Positions 22,865-34,513 of a DNA stretch of 64,000 nucleotides are shown here, one piece after another. The stretch is from Boswellia sacra (taxonomy: Eukaryota > Streptophyta > Magnoliopsida > Sapindales > Burseraceae). Numbering within the stretch: position 1 is the stretch's first letter; every line of letters begins with the position of its first letter. The translations under genes were made by a program, and so were the position numbers. The notes under the pieces are model-generated. The model saw only the letters and a list, made by a program, of their open reading frames with translations, searched no databases and was not told where the DNA came from. The stretch spans positions 62,001 to 126,000 of the forward strand of contig SNVD02004304.1 of assembly GCA_013180625.2 (NCBI GenBank), written 5' to 3'.

Positions 22865-24739
22865 ATGGCAGCCAAATTCAAGATAGAGAAGTTCGATGGA
22901 AACAACTTTGGGCTATGGAAAATTAAAATAAAGGCTATCTTGAGAAAAGAAAATTGCCTTGAAGCAATTGATGGAAGACCGGAAAATATGCAAGATGAAA
23001 ATAAATGGGAGAAGATAGATGGTGATGCGATGGCAAGTCTACATCTAGCAGTTGCAGATGAAGTGCTGTCAAGTATTCAAGAATTAAACTCTGCAAAGGA
23101 GATTTGGGATACTTTGACAAGCTTGTATGAAGCCAAATCTCTACACAACAAAATTTTCTTGAAAAGGAAGCTGTACACTCTTCGTATGTCAGAAACCACT
23201 CCGGTGACTGAACATATCAACACTTTGAAGACGTTATTCTCTCAGCTCTCAACCATGGAGCATAACATAGAAGAGAAGGAACGTGCTGAGCTTCTACTTC
23301 AGAGTTTACCTGATTCATATGACAATCTCATCCTCAACTTGGCAAATGGTTCAATGAAGTCATCTCTAGTCTTTAATGATGTTGCGGCTGCTGTCTTAGA
23401 AGAAGAAAGCAGACGTAAAAACAAGGAAGACAGAATAATGACTTCTCAACATGCAGAGGCTTTATCCGCCAACAGAGGGAGATCAAGGGAACGTGGTTCC
23501 AGTGGGAGTCACAATCAGAACAGGGGAAAGTCTAAAGGAAGGAAGTTTATTAAATGCTACCATTGTGGAAAGCAAGGGCACGTGAAAAACGAGTGTTGGC
23601 ATCTTAAGAAGAATGGAGAGGGAAACAGCAAAGGAAAAGAATCTGAGTCGTCAGGATCTCAGGGTTGTGTGGCAAGTACTTCAGGAAATGGCGAAATCTT
23701 GTGCAGCGAGGCAACAACAGTTGTGGAAGGCAGAAAAAGGTTTGCTGATATATGGTTAATTGATTCAGCAGCAACATGGCATATGACTTCTAGAAGAGAT
23801 TGGTTCTATCAATATAAACCTATCTCAGAAGGGTCTGTGTACATGGGTGATGATCATGCCTTAAAAATCACTGGTATTGGAACCGTCAAAATAAAAATGT
23901 TTGATGGTACGATTCGCACTATCCAAGATGTACGACATGTGACTGGCTTGAAGAAAAATTTGCTATCGATGGGACAGTTGGATGACCTCGGATGTGAGTT
24001 CCATACGAAAAATGGGACTATGAAGGTTGTCAGAGGCGCACTTGTGGTGATGAAGGCAGAAAAGATTGCTGCTAACCTATACATGCTCCATGGAGAAACG
24101 TTTCAGGAGGCAGAAACAGCAGTTGCTAGTTCTGGAGAAGAATTGTCTATGATATGGCATCAAAGACTTGGCCATATATCCGAAAAGGGTTTGAAGATTC
24201 TCTCTGATCGAAAACTGCTTCCTGGAATCAAAACTGTAAGTTTACCATTCTGTGAGCATTGTGTTATTAGCAAGCAGAGTAGACTGAGTTTTAGCAGATC
24301 TATTGCTAGGAGTAAAAACATTCTAGACTTGATTCATTCTGATGTTTGGGAATCACCGGTTACGTCCCTAGGAGGAGCAAACTACTTTGTATTGTTTGTG
24401 GATGATTATTCTAGGAGATGTTGGGTATATGTCATCAAGAAAAAGTCAGATGTATTTCCTGTATTCAAAGCCTTCAAAACACAAGTGGAACTTGAATCCG
24501 GAAAAAGGATCAAGTGTTTGAGGACAGATAATGGGAGAGAATTTTGCAACAAGGAGTTTGACGCATTTTGCAGTCAAGAAGGTATAAAACGGCAGAAGAC
24601 AGTTGCTTACACACCACAACAAAATGGAGTGGCAGAGCGGACAAATAGAACTCTCGCAGAAAGAATGAGAGCGTTACTGAGGACTGCGGTTTACCCAATA
24701 CATTTTGGGCAGAAGCAGCCACTACAGCCTGTTACTTGA
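22865..24739 (+). CDS. Copia copy 2 gag-protease-integrase frame
   Basis: 624 codons from ATG 22865. Residues 1-200 are the gag UBN2-type capsid region. A CCHC zinc knuckle (CX2CX4HX4C) is at 231-244, the protease aspartate in IDSAATWH at about 299-306, a gag-pre-integrase HHCC finger at about 430-465 (24150-24260), and an integrase core whose D, D, E codons are at 24341, 24527 and 24635. A single base appears to be missing near 24700-24705, where the frame leaves the conserved sequence and stops at 24737-24739. TNT1-94-like Pol family by motif. A retroelement polyprotein, not a host gene. Confidence 0.93.
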   Translation: MAAKFKIEKFDGNNFGLWKIKIKAILRKENCLEAIDGRPENMQDENKWEKIDGDAMASLHLAVADEVLSSIQELNSAKEIWDTLTSLYEAKSLHNKIFLKRKLYTLRMSETTPVTEHINTLKTLFSQLSTMEHNIEEKERAELLLQSLPDSYDNLILNLANGSMKSSLVFNDVAAAVLEEESRRKNKEDRIMTSQHAEALSANRGRSRERGSSGSHNQNRGKSKGRKFIKCYHCGKQGHVKNECWHLKKNGEGNSKGKESESSGSQGCVASTSGNGEILCSEATTVVEGRKRFADIWLIDSAATWHMTSRRDWFYQYKPISEGSVYMGDDHALKITGIGTVKIKMFDGTIRTIQDVRHVTGLKKNLLSMGQLDDLGCEFHTKNGTMKVVRGALVVMKAEKIAANLYMLHGETFQEAETAVASSGEELSMIWHQRLGHISEKGLKILSDRKLLPGIKTVSLPFCEHCVISKQSRLSFSRSIARSKNILDLIHSDVWESPVTSLGGANYFVLFVDDYSRRCWVYVIKKKSDVFPVFKAFKTQVELESGKRIKCLRTDNGREFCNKEFDAFCSQEGIKRQKTVAYTPQQNGVAERTNRTLAERMRALLRTAVYPIHFGQKQPLQPVT

Positions 24740-26210
24740 TAAATAGGTCTCCATCAACAGCAATTGAGATGAAGACACCTATGGAGATGTGGATCGGTAA
24801 GCCAACTGATTATTCCTCCCTTCATATTTTCGGATGTCCTGCTTATGTGATGTATCATCACCAAGAAAGAACGAAGCTGGATCCAAAATCCAGGAAATGT
24901 ATCTTCTTGGGATATGCTGATGGAGTAAAGGGGTATCGCTTATGGGATCCTACTGCCCATAAGATTGTCATCAGCAGGGATGTTGTCTTTATAGAAGACA
25001 TGTTTAAATGTGAAGAAAGTGATAGCACGAAGAAAAATGTTGAGACTGTATCAATACAGGAAGAAACAGTTTCTTCTGAAGCAATACCAGAACACGATGA
25101 TCAAGAACCAGTCGAGTCTGAAGCATCTGAAGTCCGTCGATCAACTCGAGAAAGAAGGGAACCTTCTTGGCACTCAGAATATGTGATGGCGAGCAATGTT
25201 GCATACTGTCTCCTAACAGAAGATGGGGAGCCTTCAACCTTTCAGGAGGCTATAAAAAGTTCTGATGCATCTCTATGGATGACAGCAATGCATGAAGAGA
25301 TGGAAGCTTTAGACAAAAACAAGACATGGGATCTTGTGCCACTACCACATGGAAGAAAAGCCATCGGAAACAAATGGGTCTACAAGATCAAACGTGATGG
25401 GAATGATCAAGTGGAGCGGTATCGTGCTAGACTGGTGGTCAAAGGATATGCTCAGAAAGAAGGAGTTGATTTCAATGAGATATTCTCTCCTGTGGTAAGA
25501 CTTACAACAATTCGAGCAGTCTTGGCTATGTGTGCTACTTTTGACTTACACTTAGAGCAGTTAGATGTAAAAACTGCGTTTCTTCATGGAGAACTTGAAG
25601 AAGAAATTTATATGCTCCAACCGGAAGGTTTTGTTAAAGAAGGAAAAGAAAACTTGGTTTGCAGGTTGACCAAATCTCTGTACGGCTTAAAACAGGCGCC
25701 AAGGTGTTGGTACAAGAGATTTGATTCATTCATCATCAGCCTTGGGTACAACAGACTCAGTTCAGATCATTGTACTTATTACAAGAGGTTTGAGGAAGAC
25801 TTTATCATTTTGCTGTTGTACGTGGACGATATGTTGGTAACAGGCACCAACAAAGATCAGGTCCAAGAATTAAAGGCACAATTGGCTAGGGGTTTTGAAA
25901 TGAAGGATTTAGGACCGGCAAACAAGATTCTAGGGATGCAAATTCACCGAGACAGAAAAAACAGGAAGATTTGGCTATCTCAAAAGAACTACTTGAAGAA
26001 AATCTTGCGTCGCTTCAACATGCAAGATTGTAAGCCAATTTCTACCCCATTTCCTGTTAATCATAAATTATCCTCAAGTATGAGTCCTAGCAATGAAGCG
26101 GAGAGGATGGAAATGTCTCGAGTACCGTATGCATCAGCAGTAGGGAGCCTAATGTATGCTATGATTTGTACAAGACCAGACATTGCACAAGCAGTGGGAG
26201 CGTCAGTAGA
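24706..26210 (+). CDS. Copia copy 2 integrase tail and reverse transcriptase frame
   Basis: Continues the polyprotein one frame back. The integrase C-terminal region and an acidic linker come first, then the RVT_2-type reverse transcriptase (about 25260-26030), with KWVYKIK, the QLDVKTAFLHG motif (near 25558) and the catalytic YVDD at 25819-25830. Near 26200 a second single-base loss moves the conserved sequence to the next frame. The open frame itself runs on to 26412 but is out of register after about 26200. The exact start of this segment is the frameshift, not a real initiation codon. Confidence 0.9.
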
Positions 26211-26783
26211 TTCATGGCTAATCCGGGGAGAGAGCATTGGAATTCTGTTAAGAGGATCCTTAGATACATCAAAGGAACCTCTGATGCTGCACTATGCTAT
26301 GGGGGATCAGAGTTCATTGTCAATGGCTATGTTGATTCAGATTTTGCAGGAGATATTGACAAAAGGAAGTCCACTACAGGCTATGTGTTTACACTTGCAG
26401 GAGGTGCTGTGAGCTGGGTATCTAAACTTCAAACTGTTGTGGCTCTATCTACAACAGAAGCAGAGTATATGGCAGCTACACAAGCTTGCAAGGAAGCTGT
26501 TTGGATCAAAAGGTTATTGGAGGAACTCGGGCACAAACAAGAGAAGATTTCTTTGTTTTGTGACAGTCAGAGTGCCTTGCATATCGTAAGGAATCCAGCC
26601 TTTCATTCAAGAACGAAGCACATAGGAGTTCAATATCATTATGTACGAGAAGTAGTGGAAGATGGAATAGTGGATATGCAGAAAATCCACACGAAGGACA
26701 ACATAGCAGATGCATTAACCAAACCAATCAATGCTGACAAGTTCATCTGGTGTAGAACGTCTTGTGGCCTGTTAGAGATGTGA
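26200..26783 (+). CDS. Copia copy 2 RNase H frame
   Basis: Third frame of the broken polyprotein, ending at TGA 26781-26783. It carries the Copia RNase H motifs YVDSDFAGD, STTEAEYMA and FCDSQSALHI, with the usual TRTKHI-like region as SRTKHIGVQYHYVRE. It is in a different frame from the reverse transcriptase, so copy 2 cannot make an uninterrupted Pol. Confidence 0.9.
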
Positions 26784-26824
26784 GCAGCATGTATAGAGAC
26801 AAGACTGAAAGGAAAAATGCCTTC

Positions 26825-26835
26825 AAGTGGGAGAA
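26825..26835 (+). other. Polypurine tract
   Basis: AAGTGGGAGAA lies directly against the TG of the 3' LTR and is the expected plus-strand primer. The old copy keeps the equivalent TTCTCCCACTT (9140-9150) on the other strand. Confidence 0.8.
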
Positions 26836-27295
26836 TGTGAAGTGTAAGGTGTGAAGGCATTTTGCCTTTCACACTACCTTCACACAATCCCACATCGGTG
26901 GGATTCAAAATCAAAGTGGGGAGGCGAGGCTATATAATAAAGCCTCCTCCTCCCCTTACACTTGTACCAAGCTTCTGTATTAAGCTTTTCTCTTCTTCCT
27001 CCCTTGTAATCTCCTCCATTTTAATTGTGAGAGAGATTGTAATATTTTTCTTTATAGTGAAATATTTTCGGTCTTGTCCCGTGGAGGTTTCCCTCAAATT
27101 GAGGGTTTTACCACGTTAAATATTTGTGTCTTTATTTTCTTTAATTTATTTATTTACTGTGGTAAGGCTGAGCCGCCCAAGTTGTCTATTTTATTTATTG
27201 TGGAGGGCAGTGCCACCCAAATTGTTATTTCTAACATAACAATTTGTTTCTTGTCTTTTATTTGAGCTGCGGAAGGAGTGTTCAATCTCCTAACA
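26836..27295 (+). repeat. 3' LTR of Copia copy 2
   Basis: 460 bp, nearly identical to the 5' LTR. Its own promoter (TATATAATAAAG at about 26932) faces into the second half of the NLR, so transcripts of the LRR-coding part could start here. Confidence 0.95.
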
Positions 27296-27300
27296 AATAT

Positions 27301-27868
27301 CCTCCCAAGTTTAGGTCAAGGAGGCTTAAATGAGTTGAAGGAAGCGGAAATCTCACGTTGTGATATGCTAGGAGAAGTATTTCAACTCGATGGGTTGTGT
27401 CATGCTGGAAGAGAAGTTTTACCAAAGAAGTTAGCAAAGTTAAAATTGGAAAATTTACCGCTGTTGAGGCATATATGGAATGGGCCCATGATCCATCATG
27501 AAAATCTTGAAAGGCTTACGTATCTTTGTGTAGATTCATGCGAAAAATTGGAATATATTTTTCCGACATCTATTATAAAAGGTCTTGTAAGGCTTGAAGA
27601 GCTTACCATAAGAAATGTCCCTCAGTTAAAGCAAGTCTTTTACATGGATCATGCAGGGGGAGAAAGTATATCTGAAATTGATGAAGAAGAAATCGTGCTT
27701 CCTAAGTTAAGAATATTAAGACTTGAAAGACTAGAGATGCTCAGCAGCTTCTTGCCGGAAAATTATCATTCAACATGGTCAAAGTTGAAAATTCTCCACA
27801 TATCTGCATGTTGCAGTAGCTTCACTATGTCTTTCATTTCTGAAGTCAAATTGCAAGATCCAAAAGAG
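27301..27868 (+). CDS. NLR exon 1, 3' part (LRR)
   Basis: Resumes the NLR frame exactly after the AATAT duplication: ILPSLGQGGLNELKEAEI-type LRR sequence with the CDMLGEVFQL consensus typical of this NLR group. The exon ends GAG before GTACGT at 27869. Together with 19756-22076 it makes 2,889 nt, or 963 codons with no shift. It is nearly duplicated by the exon at 29634. Confidence 0.88.
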
Positions 27869-29633
27869 GTACGTTGTTTTGTTCCTTTTCTTAAGAAAAA
27901 AAAATGAATAAATCAACTTTAGTTCATGTGACCTTTACTTTTTCGTTAAATATTTAAGAAGTCTTTTTGGGTTATTTTAGTTTTAATATAATTAATTCTT
28001 TATAACAATATGAAAATAGTCAACTGAATAGAATAGTCTGATACTTACTGCTTTAAAAGTTCTATCTTATCATTTCAATAATTTATTAATTTAATTATTT
28101 ATTTGAATTTTTAAGTAAATTATTAAATAATTATTTATAAATGCATTTACAAATAAAACATGTTTAGTTTGATAGTTGAAGCTCTCCTATCCTATACAAC
28201 ACCAACAAAATGGGAGAAGTTGATGACCATGGATCAAATCAACACTAACATCAAAAGTTCTAGACTACGGTTGGAAATAATTAATTACTGACATTTTTAT
28301 AAAAATCATTAGCTTTATAAATAATTATCTATAAGAGGTTATCTTAATGTTTGTAGAAAGTAGATCATATTAGAGACATTCTATAATCAGTGTTTAAAAA
28401 TCAGATAAATCAATAAATTCTAAGTATGGATATTATGCTATAAATACATGAATATATATACCTCTCTGGTATACTAGTGATTAAAAATTTTTAGCGATAT
28501 TCACTTCTTTTTATTTTACGTTGAGGAGTAGGAGGTAATTTCAGTATCCAAGTGGCGGTCACACGGAAATGCGATCACAAAGTTGAATATAAATTAAAAG
28601 AATTAATCATTAAATAAAATATTTTATGTAAATATTTTGTTAGTAAAAAATTAATCTTTGATAATAAGTGTTTTGTGAAGATCATAATAACAATGCATTG
28701 CATTTAGTTAATCTTTTTCTAATACAAATAACCTTGTAAGTATATAACTTAATCTTATGTGGAATTTTAAATAGAGTTTAATTTTAGCTTAATCTCCGCT
28801 CAGGCAGTGATAACGATTACGATTTGAATAAAAGTTTGTAACTTGTTCAAAAATAATTAAAATAAATTAAAATAAATTGACATAATATCTTACTTATCAT
28901 GTAGTAATAATAATAATAATAATAAACTTAACTCCAAATCAAATAAACCAGTTTATGTTCTTTTAGTTTAGCTTTCAATAAAGAAGCAAAGAACAACGTA
29001 AAATCCCTTATTTTATGATAGCTATAAACAATAGGATATGTTGCAAAAGCCAAATTTTAAAATTTGGTTAAAATTATACTAGGATTTTTTGAATTGTGCT
29101 AGTGGTTTTCTTGTTTTATTTTTATTTTTGTTTTATTAATGCTATTATATAGTGACCTAACTCTTATAAAGTTTATTTTTTCCCAAATTTTTATTTTTTT
29201 AACAACAAATTGTAGTCAAAATCAGCACATGTACATATTATAAACTTAAATATTTTACTGTGACTGAATGATCTATTTTCTCAAAAATTATGAGTTTTAA
29301 AAATTGAAGGTTGCCACAATCAATATGTAATGAGTCAACTCTTTCTTGTTTGAAACATGGCCTAAAAAATTTGGGAGAGTTAATTATTAATAATTGTGGA
29401 GTAGAAGTGGTATTTCAATTGACGGTTTTCTAACTGTTATTGGTGGAGAAAAAAAAATCACTACCAAGTTTGAAGAAATTGAGTTTGGATTCCCTAACAA
29501 AACTAGAAGGTCTAGTCAAGTGTCCAAAGGATATTTTGAACCTACAAAACCTTACTAATCTATATATTTGCTAATAACTGTCCAAACTTGAGACATATCT
29601 TCTCACCTGCTCTTCACTCAAAATCTGTTGCAG
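27869..29633 (+). other. NLR intron, left copy of a tandem duplication
   Basis: GT...AG intron, AT-rich. From 27,869 to about 29,630 it is paralogous to 30,150-32,080. Examples: GTCTTTTTGGGTTATTTTAG near 27961 and the right copy near 30236, and CATTGCATTTAGTTAATCTT near 28695 and 31010. The block including the preceding LRR exon half therefore duplicated in tandem, with an offset of about 2.28-2.45 kb. No TE is recognised within it. Confidence 0.75.
29380..29573 (+). pseudogene. Degenerate LRR exon, copy 1
   Basis: Encodes a broken LRR (VVFQLTVF..., LPSLKKLSLDSLTKLEGLV, LNLQNLTNLYIC), with stops at the end and a frame change before the next exon. It has no clear acceptor and lies inside the proposed intron, so it would be spliced out. 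Sister copies are at about 31835-32060, 34236-34500 and 37092-37345. Confidence 0.65.
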
Positions 29634-30149
29634 TTTCAAGAGTTGTTTATTGAAAATTGTGAGGAATTGGAGCAAATTATTGTTGAGGATAACGAAGAAG
29701 TTATACCAAGGAGGTCAGCAAAGTTAACATTGAAAAATTTACCGCAATTGAGGCATATATGGAAGGGGCCTATCCATCATGTAAATATCCAAAGTCTTAC
29801 ATATCTTTGTGTAGATTCATGCGAAAAATTGGAACATATTTTTCCGATATCTATTGTAAGGGATCTTGTAGGGCTTGAAGAGCTTACCATAAGAAATGCC
29901 CCTCAGTTAAAGCAAGTCTTTTACATGGATCATGCAAGGGAAGAAAGCATATATGAAATTGATGAAGAAGAAATCGTGCTCCCTAAGTTAAGAATATTAA
30001 GACTTGAAAGCCTAGAGATGCTCAGCAGCATCTTGCCAAAAAATTATCATTCAACATGGTCAAAGTTGAAAATTCTCCACATTTGTGCATGTTCCAGCAG
30101 CTTCACTGTGTCTTTCATTTCTGAAGTCAAAGTGCAAGATCTAAAGGAG
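29634..30149 (+). CDS. NLR LRR exon 2
   Basis: 172 codons, phase 0 to 0, between TTGCAG and GTACGT. Starts FQELFIENCEELEQIIVED and continues with LRRs (LRHIWKGP, LTYLCVDSCEKLEHIFP) that match the 3' part of exon 1 almost residue for residue. A duplicate of exon 1's end fused to the LQELSI-type start. Confidence 0.75.
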
Positions 30150-31313
30150 GTACGTTATTTTGTTCCTTTCTTAAGCAAAATAAATAAATCAACTTTTGTT
30201 CATGTGACCTTTACTTTTTCGTTAAATATTTAAGAAGTCTTTTTGGGTACGTTATTTTGGTTTTAATATAATTAATTCTGTAAAACAACATGAAAATAGT
30301 CAACTGAATAGAATAGTCTGACACATACTGCTTTAAAAGTTCTATCTTATAATTTTAATAATTTAATAAATTATTTACTTGAATTATTTAGTAAATTATT
30401 AAATAATTATATATAAATTTTTAGTAAATTATTAAATAATTATTTATAAATACATTTACAAATAAAACATGTTTAGTTTGATAGTTGAAGCTCTCCTATC
30501 TTATACAACACCAACAAAATAGGAGAAGTTGACGACCTTGGATCAAATCAACACTAACATCAAAAGTTCTATGACTACAGTTGGAAATAATTAATTACTG
30601 ACATTTTTATAAAAATCATTAGCTTTATAAATAATTACCTGTAAGAGGTTATCTTAATGTTTGTAGAACGTAGATCATATTAGAGATATTCTACAATCAT
30701 TGTTTAAAAATCAGATAAATCAATAAATTTTAAGTATGGATGTTATGGAATATGGTTTACATGAATATATATACCTTTCTGATATACTAGTGGTTAAAAA
30801 ATTTAGCGATATTGTCTTGTTTTTATTTTACGTTGAGGAGTAGGAGGTAATTTCAGTATCCAAGTGGTGGTCACACGGAAATGCTATCACAAAGTTGAAT
30901 ATAAATTAAAAGAATTAATCATTAAATAAAATATTTTATGTAAATATTTTGTTAATAAAAAATTAATCTTTGATAATAAGTGTTTTGTGAAGATCATAAT
31001 AACAATGCATTGCATTTAGTTAATCTTTTTCTAATACAAATAATTTTATTCACACCTAGTACGTAAAGCGTGCCGATAGAAATTAATTAGCTCATGATAA
31101 CCTTGTAACTATATATGTTAATCTTATGTGAAATTTTAAATAGAGTTTAATTTCAGCTTAATCTCCGCTCAGACAGTGATAACGATTAAGATTTGAATAG
31201 AAGTTTGTAACTAGTTGAAAAATAAATTGACATAATATCTTACTTATCATGTTATAATAATAATAATAATAACAAAAACAACAACAAACTTAAGTACTCT
31301 TTCTTGTTTTAAG

Positions 31314-31350
<37 letters not shown>

Positions 31351-32080
31351 TTTACTTTAGACGTGCCCATGTCTACCTCAAAATCAAATAAACCAGTTTA
31401 TGTTCTTTTAGTTTATCTTTCAATTGAGAAGTAAAGAAAAACGTAAGATCCCTTATTTTAGATAGCTATAAACGATAGGATATGTTGCAAAAGCCTAAAT
31501 TTTAAAATTTGGTTGAAATTACACTAGGATTTTTTGAAGTCTGCTAGTGGTTTTCTTGTTTTATTTTTAGTTTTGTTTTATTAATGCTATTAAAAAGTGA
31601 CCTAACTCTTATAAGGTTTTTTTTTCAAATTTTTATTTTTTTAACAACAATTAATAAATTATAGTCAAAATCAGCACATGTACATATTATAATCTTATAC
31701 ATTTTAATGTGACTGAATGATCTAGTTTCTCAGAAAATATGAGTTTTGAAAATTGAAGGGTTTCACAATCAATATGTGATGAGTTAACTCTTTCTTTTCT
31801 ATACTGGGCTTCAAAAATTTGGGAGAGTTAATTATTAATAATTGTGGAGTAAAAGTGGTATTTCAATTGAAGGTTTTCTAACCGTTATTGATGGAGAAAA
31901 AAAATCACTACCAAGTTTGAAGAAATTGAATTTGGATTCCCTAACAAAACTAGAAGGTCTAGTCAAGTGTCCAAAGAATAATTTGAGCCTACAAAACCTT
32001 ACTAATTTATATATTTCCCAATAACTGCCCAAACTTGAGACATGTCTTCTCACCTGCTCTTTACTCAAAATCTGTTGCAG
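30150..32080 (+). other. NLR intron, right copy of the tandem duplication
   Basis: Paralogous to 27869-29633, with extra sequence. A (TTA)n microsatellite of about ten units lies near 31317-31350 with an (ATA)n stretch before it, and a short insert near 31048-31100 is absent from the left copy. It contains a second degenerate LRR exon at about 31835-32060. Confidence 0.7.
31835..32060 (+). pseudogene. Degenerate LRR exon, copy 2
   Basis: Same as the block at 29380: LPSLKKLNLDSLTKLEGLV and LSLQNLTNLYIS are readable, then stop codons (TAA near 32023). It lies within the proposed intron before 32081. Confidence 0.65.
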
Positions 32081-32431
32081 TTACAAGAGTTGTCTATTGA
32101 AGATTGTGAGGAATTGGAGCAAATTATTGTTGAGGATAATGAAGAGGATCATCCGCAGTCTCTATTTTTTCCAAGTCTCAGAAAGATTAATGTCAAGAAT
32201 TGTGGCAAATTAAAATATTTGTTTCCTATCACTATAGCCCAAGGTCTTCAACAACTAGAATCCATCACAGTACAGAGTTGCCCCCGATTAGAGAAACTGT
32301 TTGGTCACAAAGATGGAGCTGTTGTCACGAATGACGTCAAAGAAATTATCCTGCCTCAACTCAAATGGTTGTCACTCTTCGCATTACCAAGCCTCACAAA
32401 CTTTGGGCCTGCGGGTTATCACTTTATATTG
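32081..32431 (+). CDS. NLR LRR exon 3
   Basis: 117 codons, phase 0 to 0, between TTGCAG and GTACGT. LRR consensus LQELSIEDCEELEQII, FPSLRKINVKNCGKLKYLFP, LQQLESITVQSCPRLEKLFG, ending in a YHFIL-type tail. Paralogous to 34514-34852 and 37361-37702. Confidence 0.78.
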
Positions 32432-33149
32432 GTACGTTTCCAATCAATTGTATTTTTACGAAAACTATTAGTTTATCTCTTTTTTTTTATTTTTTTACAA
32501 AATGATAAATATGTTTGAAACTGGAAAAAATTAGAATGTATAAATATTTGTGATATATATAAAAATAACACTCCATCTATAAATTTTTCATATAAACTCA
32601 ACCTTGCAATCTAAAGTGATAATTAAAAGAGTGAAATGAAAACATTAATTATATTAATTAAACCTGATGATATGACAATGTGTATAATGTTTGTAAGGTT
32701 GAGTTGTAATAGAAAGTACATCTATAAAAATCTAATTAAGTGTTAATAGTTTTAAGAAATTAATTAATTAATAAAAGTCTTTAATTACCATAATTTACTA
32801 CACATAGATGTTTTCCACAGATATAATATCTTAAAAAATAATAACGAGAAAGAAAAAATTAGTTTTTTTCCAACACGTTAAGTTTGCTTGCAATTGAAAA
32901 ATTATAATTTTATAGTAGTTTTATATATGTAACTTAAAATTTTGAAGTGAATGGGACATATGTAAATTGCTTATTCCTATCTAACTATTTTTTACTTTAA
33001 ACTTACTCCATTTTAATTAGTCATTCAGCAAGATAGTGGTGAGAGAATGTTCCCAGCATTTCTTAAAATTAATGTATAAGATTCTTCTATTGATCTCAAC
33101 AGTTAGTGTTTTGGATTACTAAGACATTGTTGGATTTTGTTTTGCCCAG
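32432..33149 (+). other. NLR intron with an apparent deletion
   Basis: Paralogous to 34853-36098. This copy lacks about 525 bp present in the later copy (35455-35980) and in a diverged form near 38155-38640, so this intron probably lost it. Otherwise AT-rich, no feature. Confidence 0.65.
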
Positions 33150-33734
33150 AAATTAAACTCATTAAGCATGGGGTGCTGCTACAATATGTTCCCGGATAAT
33201 ATATCTTGTTACGAAGGCCTTGTCAGTGTCTTTGGACTACAACGTGAAATGAGATCTCTAGAAGACGAGGAACATTTGTGTAAGGGTCCCACCAATTTTT
33301 TAAGCCCAGAAAATCTTTTGAGACTATACATCGTTAAGCCTTACTGCAGCCTTAAACATATATTCTCGTCTAATGTTGCTCGAGGTCTATTGCAACTGAG
33401 AGAGCTCTACATCTTCAATTGTGAGGAATTGCAGCAAATCATTATGATCGAAGATGATAAAGAAGATCCATTCTTTCCAAATCTCACCAAAATTGATGTC
33501 AAAAGTTGTAACAAATTAAAGCATCTATTTCCCCTCACCACAGCCGCAAGTCTTCAACAACTACAATCCATATATGTCGAAGGCTGTGATCAATTTCAAA
33601 AAGTAGTTGGGGAAAAAAATGGAGCTGATGACATGAATAATAAAGAACTTGCGCTGCCTCAACTAAAGACATTGTCATTCGAAGCATTGCCAAAACTCTC
33701 CAACGTGGGCCCCGTAAGCTGTCACTTTCCCAAG
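33150..33734 (+). CDS. NLR LRR exon 4
   Basis: 195 codons, phase 0 to 0, between TTGCCCAG and GTATGT. Starts KLNSLSMGCCYNMF. Then comes a SVFGLQREMRSLEDEE segment and LRRs (LRELYIFNCEELQQII, FPNLTKIDVKSCNKLKHLFP, LQQLQSIYVEGCDQFQKVVG). Paralogous to 36099-36584 and to the start of 38730-39845. Confidence 0.78.
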
Positions 33735-34235
33735 GTATGTTTTTTTGAATTAATTATATTATAAAATAATGCCAAGTTTATATATCTTAAGGTTGTTGTT
33801 TAAAGTTATTTTATTTTATGGTAAAAAAGTAGAAAATTTTGAATAAATGAATAAAATAAAAAATGAATGGAATATATAAATATTTTTTTCATAATAATTA
33901 TATTTTTTCTGGAAATTTGAATATGAATAGTTTTTAAAAATTAAATGAAAATATTTCATGACCATAATTTTTTACATAAACATTTTACAATAGTTATCGT
34001 ATCCGAAAACAAATTATCAAGAAAGAAAATTTGTATTGATTCATCTGTTTGGAATTCCTTTTTCCAAACACATTAAAAGTACTTGCTTGATAAATGATAA
34101 TCTTACAACATTGTTAATTTGTAACTTAAAATTTAAGTGAATGGGACATAAATTGCTTATTATATTATCTGCCTATTTTTTAAATTTAATAATCTACGCC
34201 CTTTTAATTATGTAATGGGTTAACTCTTTTTTGTT

Positions 34236-34500
34236 TGATACATGGCTTTTATTATTAATTGTGAAGTTCTAAAAGTGGCATTTCAGTTGGAAGGTTTTCC
34301 AATTGAAATTGAAAGAGGATTAAAAAAAAAAAAACTATCCCTTCCAAGTTTGAAAAAAATAAGATTGAAATCTCTGGTGGAACTAGAAGATTTTGTTATG
34401 CATCTGAAGCATATTTTGAGCCTACAAAACCTTACTAGTGTATATATTTGCTAGTAGTTACCCAAAGTTGAGACATGTTTTCTCTCGTGCTCTTTTTTCA
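34236..34500 (+). pseudogene. Degenerate LRR exon, copy 3
   Basis: VAFQLEGFPIEIERG, an A13-coded lysine run, LPSLKKIRLKSLVELEDF and LSLQNLTSVYIC, then TAG TAG. The best preserved of the four intronic LRR relics, with 70 codons open. It could be a used exon only if an acceptor exists near 34236, and none is obvious. Confidence 0.6.
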
Positions 34501-34513
34501 AAATCCGTTGCAG

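Larger units (their letters stand above)
22077..27295 (+). mobile_element. Young Ty1/Copia LTR retrotransposon (copy 2) inside NLR exon 1
   Basis: 5,219 bp, TG...CA termini. The target duplication AATAT is at 22072-22076 and 27296-27300. The LTRs (22077-22542 and 26836-27295) differ by about three substitutions and one 6-bp indel by eye, which suggests a recent insertion. Order is LTR, PBS, gag, protease, integrase, RT, RNase H, PPT, LTR, and it lies in the same direction as the host gene. Although young, its pol frame is interrupted by two single-base frame shifts, so it is probably non-autonomous and may have been moved by another family member (inference). Confidence 0.97.
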
